In this document: positions 9,501 to 17,557 of the stretch, piece by piece
Numbering within the stretch: position 1 is the first letter of the stretch
Layout of the letters: the number at the start of each line of letters is the position of its first letter
NCBI RefSeq assembly: GCF_009905545.1
Contig: NZ_JAAALB010000002.1
Coordinates: 248,001 to 312,000, forward strand
Direction: 5' to 3'
Source: Cellulophaga sp. BC115SP
GTDB lineage: Bacteria > Bacteroidota > Bacteroidia > Cytophagales > Spirosomataceae
DNA: 64,000 nucleotides
Translations under genes and position numbers: made by a program
The notes under the pieces: generated by a model
What the model was told of the DNA's origin: nothing
The model's database searches: none
What the model saw: the letters and a program-made list of their open reading frames with translations, nothing else

Positions 9501-9878
9501 TCCAATTGAGTAACCAAGGGCTTTTTGTTCACGTTTGATCCCCAAGGCCGTAACAACCACCTCATCAAGGTCTTGAGAAGTAGCTTCCAATACCACATCG
9601 ATGGTTGTACGTCCCGACACTTCAACGGTCTTTGTAGCGAAGCCCAATGATTGGAAAATCAAAGAGGCATTTTTGGCAACAGAAATCGTAAAATTACCCG
9701 AACCATCCGTTACTGTACCTTTGGTAGTACCTTTCACTAAAATACTTACGCCTGCTAGGGCAGATTGATTGCTATCCACGACCTTTCCTTTGACTACTTG
9801 TTGAGCCATTACGAACTGTCCAGTCAAAATCAAGAGTGTAGCAAATAACGTAGTAAAAATTTTTCTACATGCTTTCAT
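6555..9878 (-). CDS. SusC/RagA family TonB-dependent outer-membrane transporter
   Basis: This energised outer-membrane channel imports oligosaccharides or peptides together with the SusD lipoprotein. Order of domains in 1107 residues: signal peptide (1-25), carboxypeptidase-D-regulatory-like beta-sandwich (about 26-110, with GVSILVKGTTKGTVTD), TonB plug (about 120-235, with ALYGSEASNGVIVITTKSG) and a 22-strand barrel ending in an aromatic residue (HASF). These are standard for the family. It is the first gene of a two-gene unit with susD. No anti-sigma FecR or sigma gene adjoins it, so its regulator is not visible here. Confidence 0.95.
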   Translation of the reverse strand: MKACRKIFTTLFATLLILTGQFVMAQQVVKGKVVDSNQSALAGVSILVKGTTKGTVTDGSGNFTISVAKNASLIFQSLGFATKTVEVSGRTTIDVVLEATSQDLDEVVVTALGIKREQKALGYSIGTVSSKEITASGNTNFASALYGKVAGVKISTAPGGATSAVNVQVRGVNSLNYNTQPLYVVDGIVIRDFNQAGANGLNNGGYWDDQRIRGNGILDINPADIASLSVLKGASATALYGSEASNGVIVITTKSGVKGKGLGVELNYTYNQERVAFTPQYQNVYGPGYDRATNLAVGADEEGFITNPDGSKRVNFRAYGQFGPKMDGRMMPWWDGTMQSYSAKPNNFNDFYQTGYNSTVNAAFSNATDKGSYRFSYTGTDYAGIMRGSGLKRNTFNLNSSVKLSNKVTADVVVSYINSKVHNRPEQINRVTANYGGFYSRAEDMNNFLNHYQTSQGYKYVPYNVPERNPSEAFKYNIRGGDIMDLLWNALRNSEDENQDRVLSSVTLNYKINNEFGLRGRVGNDFTSLGTEVKKYNEFPALFNSGNSTGEYRVASGRYSIVYGDAMLTYAKKLNTDFDLSASAGVQGRQEKYYDQSVGTNGGLVIENWFSMNNSTNVLNASASRREMIKFAYLGTLNAAYKNMLFVEGTARQEYSSTLPAGNNSYFYTSVNSGFVFSDAFQMPNFMNYGKIRASYGIVGNAPPLYVANTTYSQTILQTAYGAVPALRASSSYGNDNIKPEQKFENEFGLETKFFKNKLGFDLTYYNSRIKDQILQTSIPTSTGASSVLANVGELRSFGWEASIYATPIKTRDFTWNTRINAAINRTKVEKLAKGIPQLVAYDADQSAIKIVADEGDYLGNIYTHVRATDSKGNFIISDDGLYTLTSDYKKVGNVMPKLIGGFLNSFTYKNFTLDINMDYRIGGQLVSNPLLYATGAGMFESTMKYRDAENGGLPYYVDGSGNNVLLSSHTATAPNGGKVYHDGVMLDGVTASGEKNGKIIDAASYYMNTYTWGSSGWYENGAVYNNSYLKVREAILSYTLPSAVAQKLRLQNVRVSLIGRNLFYLYRTLKNLDPEAPIGTSWNRQGIDEGSTAATRSFGVALHASF

Positions 9879-10403
9879 TGTTAGGAATTAAAATGATGAA
9901 AATTGAAAATTGGGCTCTGATAGAGCGAATTTGAAAAAAATAGTTTTAGAGTGTTACGGAGAAAAAGATTCCCTCCTTTCGTTGTTTTTCATGGTTTAAA
10001 TACGGTAAGTTGATGCGGTTTTGAAATCCTGTAAACTGTTTTCTAGCAATTAGTTTTGAAAGTGTTAGTTGGATTTCGCAACCAAATTAATAAAATAAAT
10101 TATTAAATATTAATTTATTGTAAATTATTTTAATAATCCATTTTAAGAATAAAATACTCAACCAAATCGGACATTTTAAGCTAAAATTATCTTAAAAGTA
10201 GAATTTTCAGGATAAAATCAATTGCAATTTAGGTTGAATGAGGAAGAGAACAAGGCATAATGTTTTTAAAATATTTTATTAATCATTCTTACAAAAACAC
10301 CTAAAATTTTAGCTTATAAACTTATTTTCAAATAGTTATAAAAACCTAACAACTGCTTTTATAAGCCTATTTGTAACAGGATTTAGGCGTTAAAGATTAT
10401 ATC
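9879..10403. other. Long AT-rich intergenic region upstream of susC
   Basis: No ORF with coding character is seen. It should hold the susC promoter and leader, but I could not find an exact TAnnTTTG box on the minus strand. An AT-only dyad lies at 10094-10102/10111-10119 and a small GCTCT/AGAGC hairpin near 9914-9926. Confidence 0.4.
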
Positions 10404-10449
10404 AAAAAAAATCCTTCTAGGATACAACTTAAGTCGTACCCTAGAAGGA
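10404..10449 (-). terminator. Intrinsic terminator of the GH2 gene
   Basis: On the minus strand a stem of about 17 bp (TCCTTCTAGG paired with CCTAGAAGGA, extended inward with two G-U pairs to loop TTAA) is followed by eight T residues. Confidence 0.9.
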
Positions 10450-10473
10450 ATAAGATCTTTAATCTATCACTAA

Positions 10474-13380
10474 TCAGGGATTCATACCATTCTTTTTTAC
10501 CTTCAACTCATCAGGAGCATCTTTGGTATAGGTATTAAAATTAGGATTGTAAGACTTATCAAAAAGATTTTTTACTACTTGTAAATCAACCGAAGTCTGT
10601 GGGTTAAAAGCTGAAGAGACCATATACTGCTGCAAACTATAGGCTAGTTGACGAGCTACAGGTCTTGTATCCAAATTTGAGCTAACATCGGCACTACAAA
10701 TCAATAGCTTTCCTTTGCCTACTTTTGCCTCTACAATCAAACCCAAAGGTCTATTCAAAAACCATGTATCAATGGGTTGTACCACAGGTTTGAATCCTTT
10801 CGGAAATTCGTCCAACAGCATCACTTGTGTTTTATTGACCAATTCCCACCACTGAACATTGGCATGAAATTCTGTAGGAAATGATTGGAACGCAGGATGC
10901 TTAGGATCACAAACAAACCCTAAAGTATGCGGTGGGCGCATCTTAAACCATGAGGTATTCCAGAAAACAGGTTGCAAATAATTAACCACTTCTTTGCCTC
11001 TTTCTATTTTTCCAGCAGCTTGTAAAAAGACCTTCCCTCCTTTTTCTAAAATCTGTAAAGCTTTTTCATCTAAACTATTACATGAATAAACCTCCTCTGA
11101 TTTTACAGCTGGTAAAGTTGTTGGATATACCCAAAACGCCCACTGATTCTGAATTTCTGAACCATTAATTGACGCTCTAAGTAACAGTTTTTGGGCTTGG
11201 TTAATTTGCTGTGGATTAACCGTAATTTTTCCAACTGAGAGGTTATTCCCAATCGCATAATCTGCGGGCTGAAACTCGCCAGCTTGCACAGTTTTTCCTT
11301 CTGAATCAACAATTTGCCATGCAATTACAGCTTTTGACAAAGCTTTTTGCCCAAAATGAAACAACTCAAATGGAATTTGGATACTTTCATTTTGCTGAAA
11401 AATAAATTTGGGAAAACGAGTTAAAACAACTGTTGAGTCACAGAATTGACGGAATTCTTTGGCATCGATATATCCTTTTTCCTCCCAAAAACTATCAAGC
11501 AAACCGACCAAAGCAGTTCCTTGTCCTGAATAATCGTTGAGACCTAACATCTGAAATCCTGCTGAAAGAGGCGTTCTAAATGCCATTTCCATTTCGTGCT
11601 TGTAACTAATGGCTTGTAGTTTTCCAGAAGCCATAAAGAAATCTTTGCCCCTATCTGCCATTCCTCTATCCTTCAAATCTTCTTGAAAAAGTTCATAGTT
11701 ACGAGCCTCATAAAGTCCTTTATACTTTTTGATTTCATCAAAATTAGGGAATACACACCATTGACCTAACTCGTGTGTAACGTAAGGGACTGTAAAGTTT
11801 TTGACCATATCTCCAAAATCAGCACTGCTTGATGGGAGTTTGTCCCAAGGTAAACCGCGTGGTCCTGACTTAATCATATATTCGTTAGCAGGAACTAATG
11901 GCCAACTCATGGCAACCGAAGCACCTGTGTATTTGCGACGAGGATCCTTCGCTTGCCAATATTTAATGAATTTTGTCAAATAATCTACCTGCTTTCCTCC
12001 TCTTGGTTCGTTGCCATAAGCTAACATACAGAAGGATGCATAATTACCATAAACTTTCGCCATACGGTTGGTTTCGTCCATGATATACTGATCAATCGGA
12101 TGTCCATCACCCAAAGACGAACCGTGATTTGCCCAGCTTGGACCTTCAGGTTGCAGATAAATACCCACTAAATCGGCGGCAATAAAGGCAGCTTCTGGTG
12201 GGCAATACGAATGAAAACGGAAATGGTTCAGCCCATAAGATTTGGCTTTTCTGAAAACTTTCTCCCAAGATGCCACATCCATTGGAGCATAGCCAGTCAA
12301 TGGAAACTGGCAGTTTTCGACCGTGCCTCTCAAGAATATTGGACGTCCATTAATTTCAAAACGAGTTCCATTGATCGCAAAATCTCTCATGCCAAATTGA
12401 ACATCCCTTACCGACTGCACACCTTCGTTTGTAGAAACTTGGACGTTTAATTTATATAAAGCAGGCACATATTCATCCCAAGTCAAAAAATTATCACCCA
12501 TCGGTAAGATGTAGGTTAATGTATTGCTTCCCTTGTCCGCTTTAAAATCTACCACTAGAGGTGCAATTGAATGTTGTTTGGATGAATTGAAGCTTTTGGC
12601 AGAAAGGCTAATTTTCCCAGAAACTGTAGTGGTCAGATTATTTTCCAGTTGAATCACTACTTTGGCAAGCTTTTCTTTTACATTCGGATATACCTGTACA
12701 TCCGAAAACCAAACTTGTCCCTCGGTAGACAACTCCATTTTTCCAACAATACCATTCCAGTTTCCTTGAGTATGATCCGTAATACTGTGAGAATCTTTCC
12801 CCACATTGATTGCTTTGGTCTTATTATCAACTCGCACTGTTAGCGTATGTTTTCCTGTGCTGAGTTTTCCCGTCAAATCATAAACATGGGCTACACAAAG
12901 AGAATTTTGTAACCCAATTTCCAGATTATCAATCCATACGCGTGTTTCGTAATGTGGACGTTCAAGATTTAGCCAAATACGTTGATTTTTCCAGTCAGCA
13001 GGAACGACAATATCACGTTGATACCATGCGCCACCTACGTAATGCTTTTTAGGAGTAAGCCAAAAGGGGAATTTTGGGCGAGGATCTTGGCGGTATTTTG
13101 CCATGCGAGGATTAAAATACCAAGAACTATCATAGATACTACCCGTCCATTGAGTCTGAAGTGTTACTGCATTTCCTTTGCCATTTTCAAGCATCGAGCC
13201 TGGTAACTTTACCTTGTCTTTTAGTTTTTGAGAAAACCATTTTTCTTGTATTCCGTTATCTAAGGAATCTATGGCAAATCGCCATGTTCCTTGTAAATTA
13301 AGTTTTTTTGATTGTCCTATCGAAGCGAAACTTATCAGGACAAATGATGCTATGAATAGATTTTGGAGGTTTTTTTTCAC
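10474..13380 (-). CDS. Glycoside hydrolase family 2 protein (beta-galactosidase/glucuronidase-like)
   Basis: This exported retaining glycosidase has a signal peptide of about 22 residues ending FASIGQ. A jelly-roll sugar-binding domain follows (about 30-215, with GAWYQRDIVVP and WLNLERPHYETRVWID), then an immunoglobulin-like domain (about 220-330), then the TIM barrel (about 335-650). In the barrel the YGNEP motif gives acid/base E458 and THELGQW gives the likely nucleophile E537, the usual GH2 spacing. About 300 further residues form C-terminal beta domains. At 968 residues it is the size of large Bacteroidota GH2 enzymes. The substrate could be a galactoside, glucuronide, mannoside or arabinoside. 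It is transcribed alone; a possible -7 box lies at 13451-13458. Confidence 0.85.
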   Translation of the reverse strand: MKKNLQNLFIASFVLISFASIGQSKKLNLQGTWRFAIDSLDNGIQEKWFSQKLKDKVKLPGSMLENGKGNAVTLQTQWTGSIYDSSWYFNPRMAKYRQDPRPKFPFWLTPKKHYVGGAWYQRDIVVPADWKNQRIWLNLERPHYETRVWIDNLEIGLQNSLCVAHVYDLTGKLSTGKHTLTVRVDNKTKAINVGKDSHSITDHTQGNWNGIVGKMELSTEGQVWFSDVQVYPNVKEKLAKVVIQLENNLTTTVSGKISLSAKSFNSSKQHSIAPLVVDFKADKGSNTLTYILPMGDNFLTWDEYVPALYKLNVQVSTNEGVQSVRDVQFGMRDFAINGTRFEINGRPIFLRGTVENCQFPLTGYAPMDVASWEKVFRKAKSYGLNHFRFHSYCPPEAAFIAADLVGIYLQPEGPSWANHGSSLGDGHPIDQYIMDETNRMAKVYGNYASFCMLAYGNEPRGGKQVDYLTKFIKYWQAKDPRRKYTGASVAMSWPLVPANEYMIKSGPRGLPWDKLPSSSADFGDMVKNFTVPYVTHELGQWCVFPNFDEIKKYKGLYEARNYELFQEDLKDRGMADRGKDFFMASGKLQAISYKHEMEMAFRTPLSAGFQMLGLNDYSGQGTALVGLLDSFWEEKGYIDAKEFRQFCDSTVVLTRFPKFIFQQNESIQIPFELFHFGQKALSKAVIAWQIVDSEGKTVQAGEFQPADYAIGNNLSVGKITVNPQQINQAQKLLLRASINGSEIQNQWAFWVYPTTLPAVKSEEVYSCNSLDEKALQILEKGGKVFLQAAGKIERGKEVVNYLQPVFWNTSWFKMRPPHTLGFVCDPKHPAFQSFPTEFHANVQWWELVNKTQVMLLDEFPKGFKPVVQPIDTWFLNRPLGLIVEAKVGKGKLLICSADVSSNLDTRPVARQLAYSLQQYMVSSAFNPQTSVDLQVVKNLFDKSYNPNFNTYTKDAPDELKVKKNGMNP

Positions 13381-13450
13381 GGTTAAAATGGTAAGTTATA
13401 CAATTAAGAATAGCTTAGTAGTATAAAAAATCCTAATAAGCCTAAACTAT

Positions 13451-13458
13451 CAAATATA
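13451..13458 (-). promoter_or_regulatory. Candidate -7 box for the GH2 gene
   Basis: The minus strand reads TATATTTG, matching TAnnTTTG, about 70 nt before the GH2 start. No good -33 TTG is seen at the usual distance. Confidence 0.35.
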
Positions 13459-13513
13459 GCCTCCAAATGTCTTCACTCCATCATGTATCATCCTGATGCT
13501 TGTCTATTTCCAA

Positions 13514-13561
13514 GTTCGAGACTTTGTCTCGGACTCACTCTTGCCACAGTTTTAAAACTGT
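13514..13561. repeat. GAGAC/GTCTC hairpin and a 16-bp perfect palindrome
   Basis: GTTCGAGAC-TTT-GTCTCGGAC (13514-13534) forms a near-perfect hairpin. ACAGTTTTAAAACTGT at 13546-13561 is a perfect palindrome. Both lie between the flippase and GH2 genes and could carry regulatory function for GH2 or be repeats. Confidence 0.5.
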
Positions 13562-13563
13562 TC

Positions 13564-13595
13564 AAAAAAATAGGTCCAAGACTAAGTCTTGAACC
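13564..13595 (-). terminator. Intrinsic terminator downstream of the flippase gene
   Basis: On the minus strand GGTTCAAGAC-TTA-GTCTTGGACC forms a 10-bp stem (one G-U pair) and is followed closely by a run of seven T residues. Confidence 0.75.
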
Positions 13596-13647
13596 AGTTG
13601 CTCTCTTCTATATTACTCAATACTTTTTCATTAAAAATGATTGCATA

Positions 13648-14976
13648 TCAAACTTTTTTTAAACGAGGCTTGATATATTGGTGATAAAATTCTGGGTAGA
13701 ATCTAAAAGCGTAAACAAATGGATGAAGCACATTTACTTTTAGTTCTTTATACAAAATTACTTGTCCGATGATAAAACCAATAAAACTGGACACTAAAGT
13801 TGCCCGAGCCGCCCCCATTACTCCTTGCGAACTAATCAAAAAGTAGTTCATCGCAATGTTTAAACAAGCCGAAAAAACTACTACAGAGAAGGTCAATTTG
13901 GTTTTGCCAATAGAATCGATAACGATACCAAATTGACGACCAAAAGGTACAAAAATGCAATACAACAAAGTAATCTTCAATAAAGGAATCGAGTCATCGT
14001 ATTTTCCACCTGCAATAATATTGACGATTAAATCAGAAAATAGATAAAGAAATATAATCGCGGGAATCACCAAAGCCAAGATTGTTCCCACAGATTTTTC
14101 ATACAAATATCGCACTCCATCTAAGCCTTCTTGTGCACGCTTGGCACTTTGTGGAAATACAATCGTAGCAATAGAATTGGTTGGTATCTCGATAAGATTT
14201 GTGATTCGTACCGCCACATTAAATGCCCCCGAAGCCACAGGAGAAAGCATAGCTCCAAGCATCATTTGGTCGATAGTCCCCGACAGAATAGAGCTTACCG
14301 ATGTACCAAAGGTATATTTTCCAAAATGAAACAATTTACTAATCCACTCTTTGTGCAACTGTCTATCGAGTGTCAAGTGTTTTCTGGCGTAGCTGTATCC
14401 AATCAAAGTTGCTATCACAACTGCCACAATCTGAATATACACCAAATACGCTAAAGGAATCGTGAACTTTGTAATAAAACAAACCAGAATAAATAGAAAC
14501 AAGACTGCTTGACGAATAAAGGTCGTAATAAAAACCCCATTAAACGCTAAATGCGCTTGCTCGACACTGTTAAAAATAGCCAATACACCCGAAAGCAAAA
14601 AGGTAATATTGTGCACATAAAACATTGGTTCCAGCTCAGGCGTATGCCACATTACACTGAGAAAATGTGAAAAAATCAAATTTAGCAATACACAAAAAAC
14701 CGAAAGCGATGCGCTAATTGTTACCGAAGCCGTAATAATTGGGGTTTTCTCTTCAGGCTTTGCGCCTGACAAAAACTTCACCAAGGCATTTCCAATCAAC
14801 CCATTTCGGATTACCTCCAAAATAGAGGTAGTCGTCATAAAGAGTGTCCAAGCGCCAAACTGGTTTTTATCCAAAACACGTACCAACATATAAAAGCCTC
14901 CAAAGCCAAAAAGTACATTAGTCAAACTTTGGAGAATATTCAAAAAGCCAGATTTTAGCCAATAGTTGTTTGCCAT
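13648..14976 (-). CDS. Oligosaccharide flippase (Wzx/MATE-like membrane protein)
   Basis: This 442-residue integral membrane protein has about 12 hydrophobic segments and the starting pattern of polysaccharide flippases (MANNYWLKSGFLN, then GGFYMLVRVLDKNQFGAW). The family moves lipid-linked oligosaccharides across the inner membrane for surface polysaccharide assembly. It follows the glycosyltransferase-like gene by 4 bp, so the pair is one operon, with a terminator at 13564-13595. No polymerase, priming transferase or other glycosyltransferase is nearby, which is unusual for a Wzx. The pair may serve a locus elsewhere. Confidence 0.85.
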   Translation of the reverse strand: MANNYWLKSGFLNILQSLTNVLFGFGGFYMLVRVLDKNQFGAWTLFMTTTSILEVIRNGLIGNALVKFLSGAKPEEKTPIITASVTISASLSVFCVLLNLIFSHFLSVMWHTPELEPMFYVHNITFLLSGVLAIFNSVEQAHLAFNGVFITTFIRQAVLFLFILVCFITKFTIPLAYLVYIQIVAVVIATLIGYSYARKHLTLDRQLHKEWISKLFHFGKYTFGTSVSSILSGTIDQMMLGAMLSPVASGAFNVAVRITNLIEIPTNSIATIVFPQSAKRAQEGLDGVRYLYEKSVGTILALVIPAIIFLYLFSDLIVNIIAGGKYDDSIPLLKITLLYCIFVPFGRQFGIVIDSIGKTKLTFSVVVFSACLNIAMNYFLISSQGVMGAARATLVSSFIGFIIGQVILYKELKVNVLHPFVYAFRFYPEFYHQYIKPRLKKV

Positions 14977-14980
14977 ACGA

Positions 14981-15937
14981 TTATGATTTTACGTAATGTT
15001 TTAGCACAAAGTCTCTCGCCTCTTCATTGGTTTTGGCATGATAAATCGTAGCTCCTGAAAGTTTAGGAAAAAGTGTTTTGAAACAACCAAAATGATGTTC
15101 TGGTCCTTTTTTTGACAAAATAATATTGGCTCCTTTAAAACAACTCGCCAAAGCGGCAGTACCTCCATGTATCGAGATAAACTTCTCACAATTGGCATAT
15201 ACAGATAGTTGGAAATGGTTGTAATTTCTGGCTTTAATTTTATTCTCTTTATACAAATCTTCCATCAAAACTACCTCAGGATGTGTTTCGGCTAGCCATT
15301 CGTAGTCATTGAGTTCGTAAATATCGCTGGTATCATTAGTGATATTCTGAGGGCGTGGGCGGTTATAAAGAATGGTATAGTCTTTTTTCAAATGACTAAT
15401 CATAAAGTCCAAATCTTCGATACTATAAAAACTAATGGGTGCTCCTCCCCATTCCATATTATATCGATTTGCAATCATCAGCATCGGTTTGTCATAGACA
15501 TAAACATCGTTCTTAAAATGCTCTTTATAAGGCACTTCAAGCCATTTGGTCATATCATAATCTTGACTGTACAATACTCTCGGTAACTCAAAGTTATAAT
15601 TTCCTTCGTTGGTTCTTACATCAAAGACTTCTTCATGATGAGGCGAAAAGAAATACATTTCCTTGGTAAAAAGCGCTGCCTTGGTACTTTTCAAGGTACC
15701 ATTTTTAAAATGCCAGTAGGCAAACGGAATCGTAAATTCTAGTTCAGGAGCAAACTCCCCCTGAAACTCAATTTCTTTGTAAGGTTTCTTGATTACATAG
15801 TCCCGAAAAATATACTTAAGTTGTGTTAGCTGACACCGATAAGTATGGCGGTAATAATAACGTACATCTGGTGTCATTCGTCCATGGCGGAGTAAGACAA
15901 TCAGGCTCAGAAATTTGTTAAGGATTTTTTCAAACAT
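14981..15937 (-). CDS. Glycosyltransferase-like protein (possible GT61-type fold)
   Basis: I place the start at the ATG at 15937 (MFEKILNKFLSL), because the reading frame upstream of it is not convincing. The 318-residue product has no signal peptide. Its C-terminal third has KFISIHGGTAALASCFKGAN followed by a short strand and FPKLSGATI. This resembles the nucleotide-sugar-binding C-terminal segment of GT61 and fucosyltransferase-type GT-B enzymes, where a conserved H-G or G-G motif precedes a helix. The coupling to a flippase 4 bp downstream supports a role in surface glycan assembly. Acceptor and donor are unknown. Many homologues are probably annotated only as hypothetical. Confidence 0.45.
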   Translation of the reverse strand: MFEKILNKFLSLIVLLRHGRMTPDVRYYYRHTYRCQLTQLKYIFRDYVIKKPYKEIEFQGEFAPELEFTIPFAYWHFKNGTLKSTKAALFTKEMYFFSPHHEEVFDVRTNEGNYNFELPRVLYSQDYDMTKWLEVPYKEHFKNDVYVYDKPMLMIANRYNMEWGGAPISFYSIEDLDFMISHLKKDYTILYNRPRPQNITNDTSDIYELNDYEWLAETHPEVVLMEDLYKENKIKARNYNHFQLSVYANCEKFISIHGGTAALASCFKGANIILSKKGPEHHFGCFKTLFPKLSGATIYHAKTNEEARDFVLKHYVKS

Positions 15938-16300
15938 AAGTACACGGGTTGAATCTATATACAAGAATAGTTAGGCTATGGCTTTTACCAGATAAACAGG
16001 TATATTCAAATAACCTCACCTATCAAGTATTATGCCGAAAGAGTAATTCCTTTTTTAAATATAGAAATTTAATGATAAAACAAAAGCAATATTTCTCATT
16101 TTTTATTCTTTACGCTTCAAATAGATACTTTCTTTGAAGGAATTTCTGCAAAAAGTATTCCAACATTAGTCGTCTCTGAGACAAACGCTTTTAAATCTCA
16201 ACTTCAACCATAATTTAATTTCGAATCTACTAACTTTACGGTTTCTAGTGACAATCATCATCTCATTAGACCAACAATTAGCATTTAATATTCTTCATTT
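15938..16300. other. Divergent intergenic region
   Basis: It separates the minus-strand glycan genes from the plus-strand phosphodiesterase. A short palindrome GTCTCTGAGAC is at 16172-16182. I see no ORF with coding character and no exact -7 box. Confidence 0.35.
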
Positions 16301-17263
16301 ATGATACGATTCAACAAGCAAAAAATCTTTACACTAGCAACCTTATCCCTTTTAAGTCTCGCTACATTAGGGCAAAAAGCACAATTTGATTTAATTCCTT
16401 TGGGCGTAAAAGGTGGCACCGACGAAAGTAATATGTCATGCTATATGCTTGGTGCGAGTGGTTCTGAGCAATTTGTGGCATTAGACGCAGGAACGGTTTA
16501 TGCAGGTTTGCAAAAAGCTGTGGAGAAAAAAACGTTTACTTTATCTGCTTCGCAGGTGATGCGAAAATACATCAAAGGTTATTTCATTTCTCACCCACAC
16601 CTCGACCATGCTTCTGGACTCATTATCAACTCCCCTGGCGATACCGCAAAAAGTATTTATGCTACACAAAAGTGCATGACTATTATGCAAGAAAACTATT
16701 TCAATGATAAAACTTGGGTAAATTTTGGCGATGCGGGCGTTGGAGTGCTCTTGAAAAAATACCATTATGCAACTTTACCACTCGAAACAGAGGAAAAAAT
16801 TGCAGGAACAGACATGACGGTAAAAGCTTTTTCATTAAGTCATATTGAGCCTTTTGAAAGTACAGCCTTTTTGATTAAACATCAAGATTCGTACGTATTG
16901 TATTTGGGAGACACAGGACCTGATGAATTAGAAAAAGCAGGAAAGTTGAAAAACCTTTGGAAAAACATAGCACCATTGATTAAAAACAAGCAATTGAAGG
17001 GCATTCTTATCGAGGTTTCTTTTCCCAACGAACAACCCAATCATTTGTTATTTGGTCACCTAACACCACAATGGTTGATGAAAGAAATGAGTGTTTTGGC
17101 AGACCTTGCTGGAAAAGAAAATATGAAAGGCTTAAATGTTGTTATCACGCATTTGAAACCCCCAGCTATAAACGAGCAAAAAATCATTGAACAGGTGAAA
17201 GCTCAAAATATATTAGGATTAAACATCATTTTTCCACAACAAGGAGAAAAAATTAAACTCTAA
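16301..17263 (+). CDS. Exported class II 3',5'-cyclic-nucleotide phosphodiesterase
   Basis: This metallo-beta-lactamase-fold enzyme is expected to hydrolyse cAMP or cGMP. The signature H98-P-H100-L-D102-H103-A-S-G-L-I-I-N-S-P closely follows the class II phosphodiesterase pattern of yeast PDE1, Dictyostelium extracellular PDE and Vibrio CpdP. Further metal ligands are likely in SLSHIEP, YLGDTGPD and ITHLKPP. The first 24 residues form a signal peptide (LSLLSLATLGQ before the mature chain), so it acts in the periplasm or outside, like CpdP. At 320 residues it has the normal bacterial length. It is monocistronic; the 3' side holds dispersed repeat B. Its start is the only good ATG before the signal peptide. 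Confidence 0.85.
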   Translation: MIRFNKQKIFTLATLSLLSLATLGQKAQFDLIPLGVKGGTDESNMSCYMLGASGSEQFVALDAGTVYAGLQKAVEKKTFTLSASQVMRKYIKGYFISHPHLDHASGLIINSPGDTAKSIYATQKCMTIMQENYFNDKTWVNFGDAGVGVLLKKYHYATLPLETEEKIAGTDMTVKAFSLSHIEPFESTAFLIKHQDSYVLYLGDTGPDELEKAGKLKNLWKNIAPLIKNKQLKGILIEVSFPNEQPNHLLFGHLTPQWLMKEMSVLADLAGKENMKGLNVVITHLKPPAINEQKIIEQVKAQNILGLNIIFPQQGEKIKL

Positions 17264-17312
17264 ATCAAGATTTCAAATTGCATGAGATTAGTAGTGAACG
17301 AAGGATTATAAA

Positions 17313-17426
17313 ACTATCTATTTCAGATATCAGATGTTGGATTTCGGAAGTGTAATCTTTTGTATTTCTTGAAATAAAGGTATTTTACTTTATTTCCGAA
17401 ATCAGAAATCCTAAATCTGCAATACC
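17313..17426. repeat. Dispersed repeat family B, full copy
   Basis: It is nearly identical in order to 4724-4835: TTTCAGATATCAGATGTTGG on the left, a variable AT-rich middle, and TTTCCGAAATCAGAAATCCT on the right. The two ends are imperfect reverse complements. Confidence 0.7.
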
Positions 17427-17518
17427 TGGGAATACTTCGTCCTGTCCTAACTCTTGAATGGCTCCACAATCTGGTACCAAAAGCCCTACAGCCCCGACAG
17501 AGAAAAGCTTGATTATGA

Positions 17519-17526
17519 TACTTTTG
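17519..17526 (+). promoter_or_regulatory. -7 box for the second PQQ dehydrogenase gene
   Basis: TACTTTTG matches TAnnTTTG and lies 32 nt before the ATG at 17558. A clear -33 TTG at 17-23 nt is lacking. Confidence 0.5.
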
Positions 17527-17557
17527 TAAGAAAATTAAAACCAACTATTCAATTATT

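Noticed and set aside
6555-9878. susCD as part of a complete polysaccharide utilisation locus
   Set aside because: The pair ends at a strong bidirectional terminator (4867-4907) and the GH2 gene upstream has its own terminator (10404-10449), so no enzyme shares their transcript.
15001-15198. Alternative minus-strand frame within the glycosyltransferase-like gene
   Set aside because: Overlaps a longer frame with better codon pattern and operon spacing.
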